DNA of 44,845 bases from Candidatus Zixiibacteriota bacterium (GCA_016926795.1 JAFGNW010000230.1:1-44845); one strand, 5' to 3'; numbered from the stretch's first letter, positions 23,646 to 31,678 are shown. Made by a program: numbers and translations. The notes: generated by a model from the sequence alone, not told the origin.

Positions 23646-25481
23646 ATGTCTCTCAGTGCGAAACTCATATTCAGCGCAGCTTTCTGCGGTATTTTCTTTT
23701 ATCAGTTCCTGACAACTTCGGCGGCTTTCGCCCAGTTATCCGTAGACGATATCGACGAACTCCGTGAACGGGGTTGCCGCGAAGGTTGGACCTTCAGTGT
23801 GGGTGAAACTCCGGCTACCCGGCGACCTCTTCCGAAATCCCAAGCTCTTATCATGCCGGAATTTCATTCTCCCCGGGTCGTCTTCACTGCCCGCACGGCA
23901 GTCTCGGAACTTCCCGAAGCCTTCGATTGGCGGGCTCTGGACGGCTGTACGCCGGTCAAGGACCAGGGGACCTGCGGCAGTTGCTGGGCTTTCGGAACCG
24001 TCGGTGCCTTCGAAAGCGCTATCAAAATTCACGACACCCAGACGGTGGACCTTTCCGAACAGTACCTGGTCAGTTGTAACACCGACGATTACGATTGCAT
24101 CCGGGGCGGCTGGTTTTCTTTCGATTATTTTCAATGGAAACCGGACCATTGTGGCGGTGTGGGTGCCGTTCTCGAATTATATTTCCCCTATACCGCCGCT
24201 GATTTCTTCTGCGACTGTCCTTTTCCCCACCGTTACCTTCTCGAATCCTGGGGTTATGTAGGCGGCTCAGGGCTGGATACATTTTACATTCCGGATGTCG
24301 AAGCCATCAAACAGGCTATTTACGATTATGGACCGGTGGCGGTCGGGGTATATGTCAACAGACCCTTCGCCGCCTATACCGGGGGGGTGTTTAATGCCTG
24401 TGAGAACAAAATCCCCAATCATATTGTCGTTCTGGTCGGTTGGGACGATACCCTGGGCGAGGAGGGCGTCTGGATTCTGAAAAACTCCTGGAACATTGAC
24501 TGGGGCGAGGACGGCTATATGTATATTGAGTACGGTTGCTGCGAGGTCGGGTTATCGGCTTGCTTTGTCAATTATACCGGATATTCTTTCTTTGCCGATA
24601 CAACCGTCGGCTGGCCCCCCCTCGAAGTCAATTTCACCGGCTGGGACAACTATCGGTGTGAAAGTTGGTGGTGGGCGTTCGGTGACGGCGACAGCGCCTT
24701 TACTAAAACACCCGGCCATGTTTATACGACCGCCGGGCGCTATGACGTTTCATTCAGGGCAGCCAACCCGATTGATACCCACACTATAACGAGAGAGAAC
24801 CATATTATTGTTCTGGCCGATTCTTTAATCGTCGGTGATTACGCCGGCGAAATAGATTCTCTGATCGAGGTGCCGGTCGCGGCGGTTAATAATATTCCCC
24901 TGTACAGTCTGATTGTCCCCGTTGAATACGCCGGGCCTCTCGACCTGGAATATGTCGGCTACACCACTGCCGGTTGCCGAACGGACAGCACGGCCAAAAT
25001 TGAGTATCGTAATATCGATGCCAACCAAAAACGGTTCGCTCTTGATATCAATTATTACGGTCGTACCCACCGGCTCGAGCCTGGAAGCGGACCGATTATA
25101 ATACTTATTTTTAAAATCAAAAGCGGCGAAAACGAGGCAAGCAATCCGCTTCTTCTTGACGGTTACAACTTGCTGCTGCCGCACTTCATCGGCGAACTGG
25201 CCGATTACGCGCCGGTTCTATCCGAGGGTTCCGTTACTTATATCGAAATTTCCTGTTGTTCCGGCTTAACCGGGAATACCGATTGTTCGGAAAACGAGAC
25301 CCCCGACATCTCCGACATTACCTGTTTAATTGATTATCTTTACGGCACTCATGAACCGCTGTGCTGTCCGGAAGAAGCGGACGTCGATATCAGCGGCGGG
25401 GAGCCGGATATTTCCGACATTACGAAGTTGATTGACCATTTATATCTGAGTCATTCTTCCCTGCCGGAATGTCCCTTGTAA
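23646..25481 (+). CDS. Secreted papain-family (C1) protease with PKD, cohesin-like and dockerin-like domains
   Basis: 611 residues from the ATG at 23646, which has GGGAAGAGGA just upstream; another ATG at 23622 adds eight residues before the signal peptide. The signal peptide ends near SAAFAQ and a short pro-region follows. The C1A peptidase domain spans ~85-315: oxyanion Gln and catalytic Cys113 in DQGTCGSCWAFG, His259 in IPNHIVVLVGW, Asn280 in LKNSWNIDWGEDGY. All catalytic residues are present. A PKD-like domain lies at ~325-395 (PPLEVNFTGW, WWWAFGDGDSAF, YTTAGRYDVSF). A cohesin-like beta-sandwich lies at ~400-535 (VGDYAGEIDSLIEVPVAAVN, PLYSLIVPVEY). Two dockerin-like repeats end the protein. 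Cohesin-like and dockerin-like domains in one chain would allow self-assembly (inference). Confidence 0.9.
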   Translation: MSLSAKLIFSAAFCGIFFYQFLTTSAAFAQLSVDDIDELRERGCREGWTFSVGETPATRRPLPKSQALIMPEFHSPRVVFTARTAVSELPEAFDWRALDGCTPVKDQGTCGSCWAFGTVGAFESAIKIHDTQTVDLSEQYLVSCNTDDYDCIRGGWFSFDYFQWKPDHCGGVGAVLELYFPYTAADFFCDCPFPHRYLLESWGYVGGSGLDTFYIPDVEAIKQAIYDYGPVAVGVYVNRPFAAYTGGVFNACENKIPNHIVVLVGWDDTLGEEGVWILKNSWNIDWGEDGYMYIEYGCCEVGLSACFVNYTGYSFFADTTVGWPPLEVNFTGWDNYRCESWWWAFGDGDSAFTKTPGHVYTTAGRYDVSFRAANPIDTHTITRENHIIVLADSLIVGDYAGEIDSLIEVPVAAVNNIPLYSLIVPVEYAGPLDLEYVGYTTAGCRTDSTAKIEYRNIDANQKRFALDINYYGRTHRLEPGSGPIIILIFKIKSGENEASNPLLLDGYNLLLPHFIGELADYAPVLSEGSVTYIEISCCSGLTGNTDCSENETPDISDITCLIDYLYGTHEPLCCPEEADVDISGGEPDISDITKLIDHLYLSHSSLPECPL

Positions 25482-25506
25482 AAATCACCCCTCCTGTGCT
25501 TCTACA

Positions 25507-25546
25507 AAACAGGCCGTCCACGCCCTCCGTGACGGCCTGTTTCCTT
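25507..25546 (+). terminator. Rho-independent terminator after the protease gene
   Basis: AAACAGGCCGTC and GACGGCCTGTTT form a perfect 12-pair stem around a 12-base loop, followed by a T-rich tail (TTCCTTTT). It lies 25 bases after the stop. Confidence 0.85.
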
Positions 25547-25687
25547 TTCTAAGCCCCGGCAGCGCCAGTATTTCCTTGGCTAAATCGCATAAGTTATTAT
25601 ATTATAACAGATTTCAGCGGTGTACGATTCATTTGAACCCTGGACATCGTTAGTCTACATATAAAATAAACACCTAACGGAGGGATT

Positions 25688-26421
25688 ATGAATGCAAACC
25701 GCACTCCCGGTTCAATCATTATTTACGTTTTCTGATATTCCTTTTAGTCGGCTCCATTTTCGCTGAATATGATTGTCCCGGAGGTACGATATTCGGTCAG
25801 CCGCCGCATTATCCCGAAGATATATCCGCCGACCAAACTTCCGACAACGGTCCCGATGAAGCCAAGCTGATTTGCGATAATTTCACCGGGGTCGCCCAAA
25901 TAGACGGAATCCATTTCTGGGGCATGCATGCTTATTCCGATTACGGCTGGTTCCCCTGTTCGGAAGACCCGATGACTTTTGAGATTATTTTTTATATCGA
26001 CAGCCTTTCGAGGCCCGGCCGCCAGGTCGCTTCACGTACCGTTATACTCGACGCGGTCGCCACCGGCGTTTATTATTATGATAACACTTTTGAACTGATG
26101 GAGTACACGGCCTCGTTTCCGACCGTATCATTAACGGAAGGCTGGCTGTCGATCCAGGGTAAGGGCAATCCTTCCTGCTGGTTCATGTGGCTTTCGTCCC
26201 GTACGAGCCTGGACAGCATAAGCATCCAGTACGGCGGCGGCACCAACTATATGCCCTGGGATTTCGCCTTTTGCCTGACGGGCACGACCTCCTGCTGTAG
26301 CGGCTTTACCGGTAACGTCGATTGTTCGACCGAGGAGGCGCCGGATATCTCCGATATTACCCGGCTTATCGATTATCTCTATTTATCGCATAACGCTCTG
26401 CCGGTTTGCCCAGAAAAGTAG
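25688..26421 (+). pseudogene. Dockerin-type secreted protein with a frameshift in the signal peptide
   Basis: The ATG at 25688 has GGAGGG 4-5 bases upstream and begins a signal peptide, but its frame stops at a TGA at 25733. The -1 frame takes over at 25732, completes a hydrophobic signal segment (LIFLLVGSIFAEYDCPGG) and runs to 26421. That frame has a stop at 25675-25677 and no usable start after it, so the gene needs a one-base correction near GTTTTCTGATATTCC. The body (~220 residues) is one module of the kind duplicated in the first dockerin gene: LICDNFTG, GIHFWG, WFPCSEDPMTF, EGWLSIQGKG, CWFMWLSS. It ends with one dockerin-like repeat (GFTGNVDCSTEEAPDISDI) instead of two, then closes with LPVCPEK. 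It could be a true mutation, an assembly error or programmed frameshifting. Confidence 0.75.
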
Positions 26422-26759
26422 GCCGAAAATCAGCATGCGATCTGCTTTTTTCTTTATTCGAAAACAAAATACTTGACATAACAAACCTTATTTCATATAC
26501 TATTATAGAGCTTATTATCTTAGTTGAGAGGGGAATATTTCAAATTTTTTCGGGAGGAGGTGGTAAAAAAATAACATTTTTTTCTTTTTACGTTTCTATT
26601 TACAGTAACATTCATTACTCGTTATCGAAAATCAATCTAAAGTAGAAGCAAGTACGTTTTCTTTAGTTCGTCAGCAATGGCGGTCAACTATTCGAACTCT
26701 GGAAGCAACCGTTTATTCAAATATATAAAATTAAACGCGTAAAACATGGAGGTGGTTTT
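26422..26759 (+). other. Promoter and long leader of the thrombospondin-repeat gene
   Basis: AT-rich, with no supported gene. After the promoter at 26473-26501 there are about 250 bases before the ATG at 26760, including a purine-rich block (GGGAGGAGGTGG near 26551) and long T and A runs. A short frame at 26406-26645 overlaps the previous gene's end, has no start signal and no family-like product. Confidence 0.4.
26473..26501 (+). promoter_or_regulatory. Sigma70 promoter of the thrombospondin-repeat gene
   Basis: TTGACA (26473-26478), 17 bases, TATACT (26496-26501). It matches the promoters at 20477 and 22101 in -35 box and spacing but would leave an unusually long leader of about 250 bases. 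Confidence 0.7.
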
Positions 26760-28976
26760 ATGAAATTTAAAGCTTTCCTCGCCCTCATATGTTTTTTCAC
26801 GTTGGCCTGGACACCGGTTCTGGCCGATGAGGGCGGCGCTAAAGACACCGTGGACATGGTTATTACCGTGATGCCCGATTCCGCCCTGGGACAACTCAAC
26901 GTCCAGCTGGAGTTGTGGGTTTTTGACGATGACGACACCCTGAACGGTGCTTCGATGGGTTTCGGCTGGGACAACCCCAAGATGCAGATGACCGGCGCTG
27001 TCGCCGGCCCCGGGGTCAGCGGTTTTATAGCCCCTGTCTTTTTTGACAACAATGACATCGACTGGGCCAACGCTAATCAGGTGTTCTGCTTTGTGGGGTT
27101 ACGCCTGTTCACGCCTGGTGTTTGGCCTAACCCGACCAGACAACTCTGGGCGACTTATAACGCCACCGTTACAGCTGACTGGAATACATCGGATGTCATT
27201 CACATCGACACCTTCGCGTATAGTTCCGGGACCAAGTATAAATTCGTCAGCTCCACCCGGGACGATTACTATCCCTACTGGACCGGCGCAGTCGATGTTT
27301 ATAATTACATGGACAGCGACAATGACGGTCTCCCGGATTACGAGGACAATTGCCCGCATAACTATAATCCCGGTCAGGAAGACGGAGATGGCGACGGGGT
27401 GGGCAACCTCTGCGATAACTGCCCCGGAACGCCCAACGAGGAACAGGTCAATTCCGACGGTGATAGTTACGGCGATGCCTGTGATAACTGCCCGGCCGTC
27501 ACCAACGAGAATCAGGCCAACAACGACGGGGACAATTATGGTAACGTTTGCGATAACTGTCCGGACGACTCCAACAACGACCAGGCCGATTCGGACGGCG
27601 ACGGGGTGGGCGATGCTTGCGATTTGTGTCCCGGTTACGACGACAACCTTGACGCCGACAACGACAACATTCCCGACGATTGCGATAACTGTCCGGCCAA
27701 TTACAACCCCACCCAGGCCAACAACGATGGAGATGAGTTCGGCGATGCCTGCGATAACTGCGATTATGTCACCAATCCCGGCCAGGAGGACGGCGACGGC
27801 GATGGGGTGGGCGATGTCTGCGATAACTGTCTGACCATACCCAACACCAACCAGCAGAACTCGGACGGGGACAATTACGGTAACGCTTGCGATAACTGCC
27901 CGTACGACGCCAACAACGACCAGACCGATTCGGACGGCGACGGGGTAGGTGACGCCTGCGATTTGTGTCCCGGCTACGACGACAACCTTGACGCCGACAA
28001 CGACAACATCCCCGACGATTGCGATAACTGCCCGGCCAATTACAACCCCACCCAGGTTAACAATGACGGGGATGAGTTCGGCGACGCCTGCGATAACTGC
28101 GATTATGTCACTAATCCCGGTCAGGAAGATGTCGACGGCGACGGAGTGGGTAACGTTTGTGACAACTGCCTCGACGTACCGAACACCAACCAGCAGAACT
28201 CGGACGGCGACAGCTACGGCAACGCCTGTGACAATTGCCCCTCCACCACCAATGAGGACCAGCTTAATTCCGACGCCGATAGCTATGGCAACGCCTGTGA
28301 TAACTGCCCCAACGAGGACAATGAGGACCAGCTCAATTCCGACAGCGATACCTACGGTAACGCCTGCGACAACTGCCCGACCGTCACCAATCAGAGTCAG
28401 ACCGACGGCGACGGTGACGGGGTGGGCGATGCGTGCGATATCTGCCCCGGTTATGACGACAACGTCGATACCGATGCCGACAGCCATCCCGACGGCTGCG
28501 ATAATTGTCCCGACGACTACAATCCCGACCAGGTTAATTTCGACGGCGATTCGATGGGTGACGTCTGCGACCCGGATGACGACAATGACGACATCCTTGA
28601 CGATGGCGACCTGAGCGGCACCATCGGCGACAATTACTGCACGGGTGGAGAATTCGAGAACTGCGATGACAACTGCCAGTTTGAGCAAAATCCCGACCAG
28701 GCCGACAAGGATAACGACAGCATCGGGGATGCCTGCGACGGCTGCTGTATCGGGGTTACCGGTAATGCCGATTGTGACGGGAACCAGATAGTGGATATCG
28801 TGGATATCACTTATTTAATCAGGTATCTTTATGTGGAACCAGGGCAATTTGAATTATGCTGCGACGAAGAAGCTGATGTTAACGCTGACGGCAAACCCAA
28901 ACCCAATATTTCCGATATTGTGAGATTAATTGATTACCTCTATATTAGTCACGCTCCTTTGCCCGATTGTCCGTAA
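26760..28976 (+). CDS. Secreted thrombospondin type 3 repeat protein with dockerin-like pair
   Basis: 738 residues. Residues 1-22 are a signal peptide (FKAFLALICFFTLAWTPVLA). Residues ~25-185 are a beta-rich domain, possibly cohesin-like (KDTVDMVITVMPDSALGQL, GASMGFGWDNPKM). Residues ~187-660 hold about 18-19 thrombospondin type 3 calcium-binding repeats with the pattern DNCPxxxNxxQxDxDGDxxGDxCDNCP, very rich in Asp and Cys. The last ~80 residues are dockerin-like (CCIGVTGNADCDG, VDIVDITYLIRYLY, then PNISDIVRLIDYLYISH). The first dockerin repeat is more diverged than in the other genes. GGAGGTGG lies about 4 bases before the ATG. It is likely a calcium-stabilised, extended extracellular stalk or matrix protein (inference from TSP3 proteins generally). 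Confidence 0.9.
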   Translation: MKFKAFLALICFFTLAWTPVLADEGGAKDTVDMVITVMPDSALGQLNVQLELWVFDDDDTLNGASMGFGWDNPKMQMTGAVAGPGVSGFIAPVFFDNNDIDWANANQVFCFVGLRLFTPGVWPNPTRQLWATYNATVTADWNTSDVIHIDTFAYSSGTKYKFVSSTRDDYYPYWTGAVDVYNYMDSDNDGLPDYEDNCPHNYNPGQEDGDGDGVGNLCDNCPGTPNEEQVNSDGDSYGDACDNCPAVTNENQANNDGDNYGNVCDNCPDDSNNDQADSDGDGVGDACDLCPGYDDNLDADNDNIPDDCDNCPANYNPTQANNDGDEFGDACDNCDYVTNPGQEDGDGDGVGDVCDNCLTIPNTNQQNSDGDNYGNACDNCPYDANNDQTDSDGDGVGDACDLCPGYDDNLDADNDNIPDDCDNCPANYNPTQVNNDGDEFGDACDNCDYVTNPGQEDVDGDGVGNVCDNCLDVPNTNQQNSDGDSYGNACDNCPSTTNEDQLNSDADSYGNACDNCPNEDNEDQLNSDSDTYGNACDNCPTVTNQSQTDGDGDGVGDACDICPGYDDNVDTDADSHPDGCDNCPDDYNPDQVNFDGDSMGDVCDPDDDNDDILDDGDLSGTIGDNYCTGGEFENCDDNCQFEQNPDQADKDNDSIGDACDGCCIGVTGNADCDGNQIVDIVDITYLIRYLYVEPGQFELCCDEEADVNADGKPKPNISDIVRLIDYLYISHAPLPDCP
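27591..28268 (+). repeat. 339-base tandem duplication within the thrombospondin repeats
   Basis: Two adjacent copies of a 339-base (113-codon) block, 27591-27929 and 27930-28268. Each codes the same order of four to five TSP3 units (GVGDACDLCPGYDDNLDADN, CPANYNPTQ, CDNCDYVTNPGQED, NTNQQNSDGD). The copies differ mostly at single bases, so the duplication is younger than the basic repeat array around it. Confidence 0.8.
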
Positions 28977-29002
28977 ATAACTGACAACCCCCTAAAAATA
29001 AG

Positions 29003-29038
29003 GCCGTTTTGTAATCCTGTACAAAACGGCTTTTTTTT
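29003..29038 (+). terminator. Rho-independent terminator after the thrombospondin-repeat gene
   Basis: GCCGTTTTGT and ACAAAACGGC form a perfect 10-pair stem with an 8-base loop and eight T after it. It stands between convergent genes. Confidence 0.9.
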
Positions 29039-29055
29039 ATTATAAAATTCAGAGC

Positions 29056-29478
29056 TCAGAATAAATATAACACCCGGTGACTATCTTTATTGAACCGAAC
29101 CGGTCTTATTTTCACATAGGCGTTGTCCCTCCAGGCTTGATTGGTATCCGCCGTCCGGTTGTTACCGCCGCTGGCGCCAATCTGAAATAATTCGTCGAGG
29201 CAGATCACCACGTGAGAAGCACGGCCGGTCTTATTAAGAGTAAAAAGCAGAGCGCCTTCACACGGCTTATCAACTACACAAGAACTGAATTTATGCATGA
29301 GGCTATCGGCCGTGTAATCATCGTTTTCGTCCAGGTAGCCGCCCGATTTCAGACATTCGACAACAAAACCGCTGCAGTCAAACCCGGACGGGTCGTCGCC
29401 TCCCCAGACATACGGCGTTCCCAGGTAGGAAAGAGCCGTATATACAAACCATTTTCGAGCCCGGTATTTTTTATCCAT
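29056..29478 (-). CDS. NlpC/P60-family cysteine peptidase domain protein
   Basis: 140 residues, essentially one NlpC/P60 domain. The catalytic Cys is in DPSGFDCSGFVVECL and the His in GRASHVVICL, preceded by the usual YLGTPYVWGGDD. This family cleaves peptide bonds in peptidoglycan stem peptides. There is no visible signal peptide or membrane segment, which is odd for a wall hydrolase, so it could act in the cytoplasm, be exported by another route, or process another substrate. The ATG at 29478 has no strong ribosome site. It is convergent with the thrombospondin-repeat gene and divergent from the HMA gene. Confidence 0.85.
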   Translation of the reverse strand: MDKKYRARKWFVYTALSYLGTPYVWGGDDPSGFDCSGFVVECLKSGGYLDENDDYTADSLMHKFSSCVVDKPCEGALLFTLNKTGRASHVVICLDELFQIGASGGNNRTADTNQAWRDNAYVKIRPVRFNKDSHRVLYLF

Positions 29479-29579
29479 AACAGGGTGTACTTTTTGGTAA
29501 TCACCACAACTTAACCGTTTTTTGGGGGGAACTTTGCCGCCTTATTTTCATTTTAATCATAGGAAAAGGAGTCTTAGCT

Positions 29580-29801
29580 ATGGATAATAACAAGATTAAA
29601 CTGAGTATTACCGGTATGACCTGCGGCGGTTGTGCCGCTGCGGTCAAGCAAGCCCTGTTAACTGTTCCCCGGGTCAGCGCGGTGGAGGTGGACCTCCCGA
29701 CCAAAACCGCAACAATAACCTTTTCCGGCGCCGCTCCGACTTCTAAAGAATTGATTGATACCGTCCAACAGGTGGGTTACGCTGCTTCTTTATCTGACTG
29801 A
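29580..29801 (+). CDS. CopZ-like heavy-metal-associated (HMA) domain protein
   Basis: 73 residues forming a single ferredoxin-like HMA domain with the metal-binding motif GMTCGGCAAAVKQAL near the start. Such proteins are small cytoplasmic copper (or other soft metal) chaperones that hand the ion to a P-type ATPase. No such ATPase or copper regulator is nearby, so the partner must lie elsewhere. AAAAGGAG stands about 8 bases before the ATG. Its last 12 bases overlap the stop region of the EamA gene on the opposite strand. Confidence 0.88.
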   Translation: MDNNKIKLSITGMTCGGCAAAVKQALLTVPRVSAVEVDLPTKTATITFSGAAPTSKELIDTVQQVGYAASLSD

Positions 29802-30677
29802 CCTGGACTTCGCCGGTTTACGTTCCGAGTACCACACCCCGGTCAGAACTAAAAGCCCGCCCAGGGCGGTGAACAGACCGAAGGATTCGTGTAAATACGG
29901 CACCGCCAGAGCGGTGGTAGCGACCGGCATCAGGTACAGAAAAATCCCGGCCCTGGCCGCGCCTATGCGTTTCACGCCCTCCTGCCAGAACCAGTGTCCT
30001 ACCGCCAGCCCCAGCACGCCCAGGAATATCAGGGCTAACATCGGCTCCAATGGCAGCAGGAATAGTTTCGACCAGCTCGAACCGCAGCACATATAACCGA
30101 ACATTACAACTGCTGACGGCAACAGCACCGCGAAAGTTACCACCAGCGGGTCCTTCCGGCGCACAACATCGCGCACGGCAATTGTATAAAGAGCCCAGGT
30201 GTGCGAGGTCGCCAGAACCAGCCAGTCCCCCACACTGGTCAGCCAGTCGAGATTGAGCAGATTGCCCCTTGACATCAGAAACACAATCCCCGTCGTGGAA
30301 ATCGTAATACCGAAAACCCCTCGCCACCCGAGTTTTTCCCTGAGAATCAGGTACGACATGAGGGCCATCACCAGCGGCGTTACTCCCACAATCCAGCCGG
30401 TGTTGGTGGCGGAAGTGTATTTCAGTCCGAGTATCTGCAAAAACAGGTGAGCGGTCATAATCAGGCCGCCGATTATGAGCTGGTTTTTCTCTTTCCGTGT
30501 GAAATCGAAACGAAGTTTTTTAACCCGGATGATTATAAACAATACCGGCAGCGCCAGAAGCAACCGCAGGCCGAAAATCTCGAAAATGTTTAAATACTCG
30601 AGAACAATTTTGGTGGCTACGAAAGTCCATCCCCAGAAGACGACGCACAACAGCAGAAAAACCCGCGCAGCCGTCAT
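29790..30677 (-). CDS. EamA-family (DMT) transporter, second of a tandem pair
   Basis: 295 residues with about ten predicted membrane helices in two EamA repeats (FWGWTFVATKIVLEYLNIFE at the start, ATSHTWALYTIAVRD in the middle, GGLLVLTGVWYSER at the end). EamA proteins are inner-membrane drug/metabolite exporters or importers; the substrate cannot be told. Its ATG overlaps the stop of the preceding EamA gene by four bases (ATGA), so the two are translationally coupled and may form a hetero-oligomer. Confidence 0.85.
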   Translation of the reverse strand: MTAARVFLLLCVVFWGWTFVATKIVLEYLNIFEIFGLRLLLALPVLFIIIRVKKLRFDFTRKEKNQLIIGGLIMTAHLFLQILGLKYTSATNTGWIVGVTPLVMALMSYLILREKLGWRGVFGITISTTGIVFLMSRGNLLNLDWLTSVGDWLVLATSHTWALYTIAVRDVVRRKDPLVVTFAVLLPSAVVMFGYMCCGSSWSKLFLLPLEPMLALIFLGVLGLAVGHWFWQEGVKRIGAARAGIFLYLMPVATTALAVPYLHESFGLFTALGGLLVLTGVWYSERKPAKSRSVR

Positions 30678-31567
30678 GAGGTCTGTCCGATGGGTTTGAT
30701 TTTACTGAATTTTTCCGAGAGATAAACGCCGAGACTGATTAACACCGCCCCGAGCAACAGCCAGACGGTAATCCTTTCACTGAGCAACCACCAGCCGGCG
30801 AACATGGCCACCAGCGGCTCGACATACAGAAAAACGCTTACCTCGGCGGCTTTGCTCCGTTTCAGACCTTCCGACCACAGCCAGAAAGCAATAGCCAGGC
30901 AGAACACGCCCAGGAAAACCAGGCTCAGGTAGGTTTTACCCTGTAGGGTCAGGAATTTTTCAAAGCCGGTGGTAAAAAGAGTATAGGGTACGAATACCAG
31001 CCCGGCGATAGTGACCATCCAGAAAGTCGCGACCAACGGGTGAACCTCGCGGGTGATGTCGCGAGTGCCGACAGTGTACAACGCCCAGGTGCCACAGGAA
31101 GCCAGGAGCAGCAAATCCCCGCGGGAGTCGAGCCAGCCGAGATTAGCCGGGTCGCCGTTGTAGGTCAGGATAAATACGCCCGCAAAAGCCAGCATCAGCC
31201 CGCCCCACTGGGAAAAGCGCAGGGTTTCCTTTAAATAGTAATTGGCCAGAAGCGCCACAAAAATCGGCGCCGCGGCCAAAATCCAGGCGGCACTGGAGGC
31301 GGCGGTTTCTTTCATCCCCACCGCCATTATCCAGAAATGCAGGAAGACAATAAACGCAGCCAGGAGCAGCTTGAAGCGTTTGTGGGGGGTTTTAAACGGC
31401 AGGCCCTTGGCTTTGATGATTATAAAAAGCGTCACCGACGCCAGCAGAAAGCGCACCGCGATCATCTCCACCGGGCTGACCTCGTACAGAGCGACTTTTA
31501 TAGCCACAAACGAAAAACCCCAGAAGAGAATCGATATAAGTAAAAAAAGTGAATTCCTGTTCAACAT
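30674..31567 (-). CDS. EamA-family (DMT) transporter, first of a tandem pair
   Basis: 297 residues from the ATG at 31567. The frame is open to 31633, but the extra residues precede the first helix and are not family-like. About ten membrane helices in two EamA repeats (LFWGFSFVAIKVALYEVSP, LASCGTWALYTVGTRDITRE, GAVLISLGVYLSEKF). It is clearly homologous to the downstream gene, which suggests tandem duplication. There is a weak purine-rich ribosome site. It is divergent from the small lipoprotein gene. Confidence 0.85.
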   Translation of the reverse strand: MLNRNSLFLLISILFWGFSFVAIKVALYEVSPVEMIAVRFLLASVTLFIIIKAKGLPFKTPHKRFKLLLAAFIVFLHFWIMAVGMKETAASSAAWILAAAPIFVALLANYYLKETLRFSQWGGLMLAFAGVFILTYNGDPANLGWLDSRGDLLLLASCGTWALYTVGTRDITREVHPLVATFWMVTIAGLVFVPYTLFTTGFEKFLTLQGKTYLSLVFLGVFCLAIAFWLWSEGLKRSKAAEVSVFLYVEPLVAMFAGWWLLSERITVWLLLGAVLISLGVYLSEKFSKIKPIGQTS

Positions 31568-31678
31568 CAGACCGCCTAAACCTAAAGTGGAACACAAGAT
31601 ACTATTTGTCAGGAAGAATACAACAGAAAACAACGGGAAAAGTTTCCGGGGGATTTTTAGCGACCATCCACATTATCG

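Noticed and set aside
26406-26645. 79-residue plus-strand frame after the frameshifted dockerin gene
   Set aside because: It starts inside the end of that gene, crosses the promoter at 26473 and has no ribosome site.
27099-28688. 529-residue open frame on the minus strand antisense to the thrombospondin repeats
   Set aside because: It is a by-product of the biased GAC/GAT/AAC codons of the repeats: the product is a monotonous Val/Ile/Ala string, with no ribosome site or family motif.
27310-28740. CRISPR-like direct repeats
   Set aside because: The repeats are in frame, of varying spacing, and code thrombospondin type 3 units.
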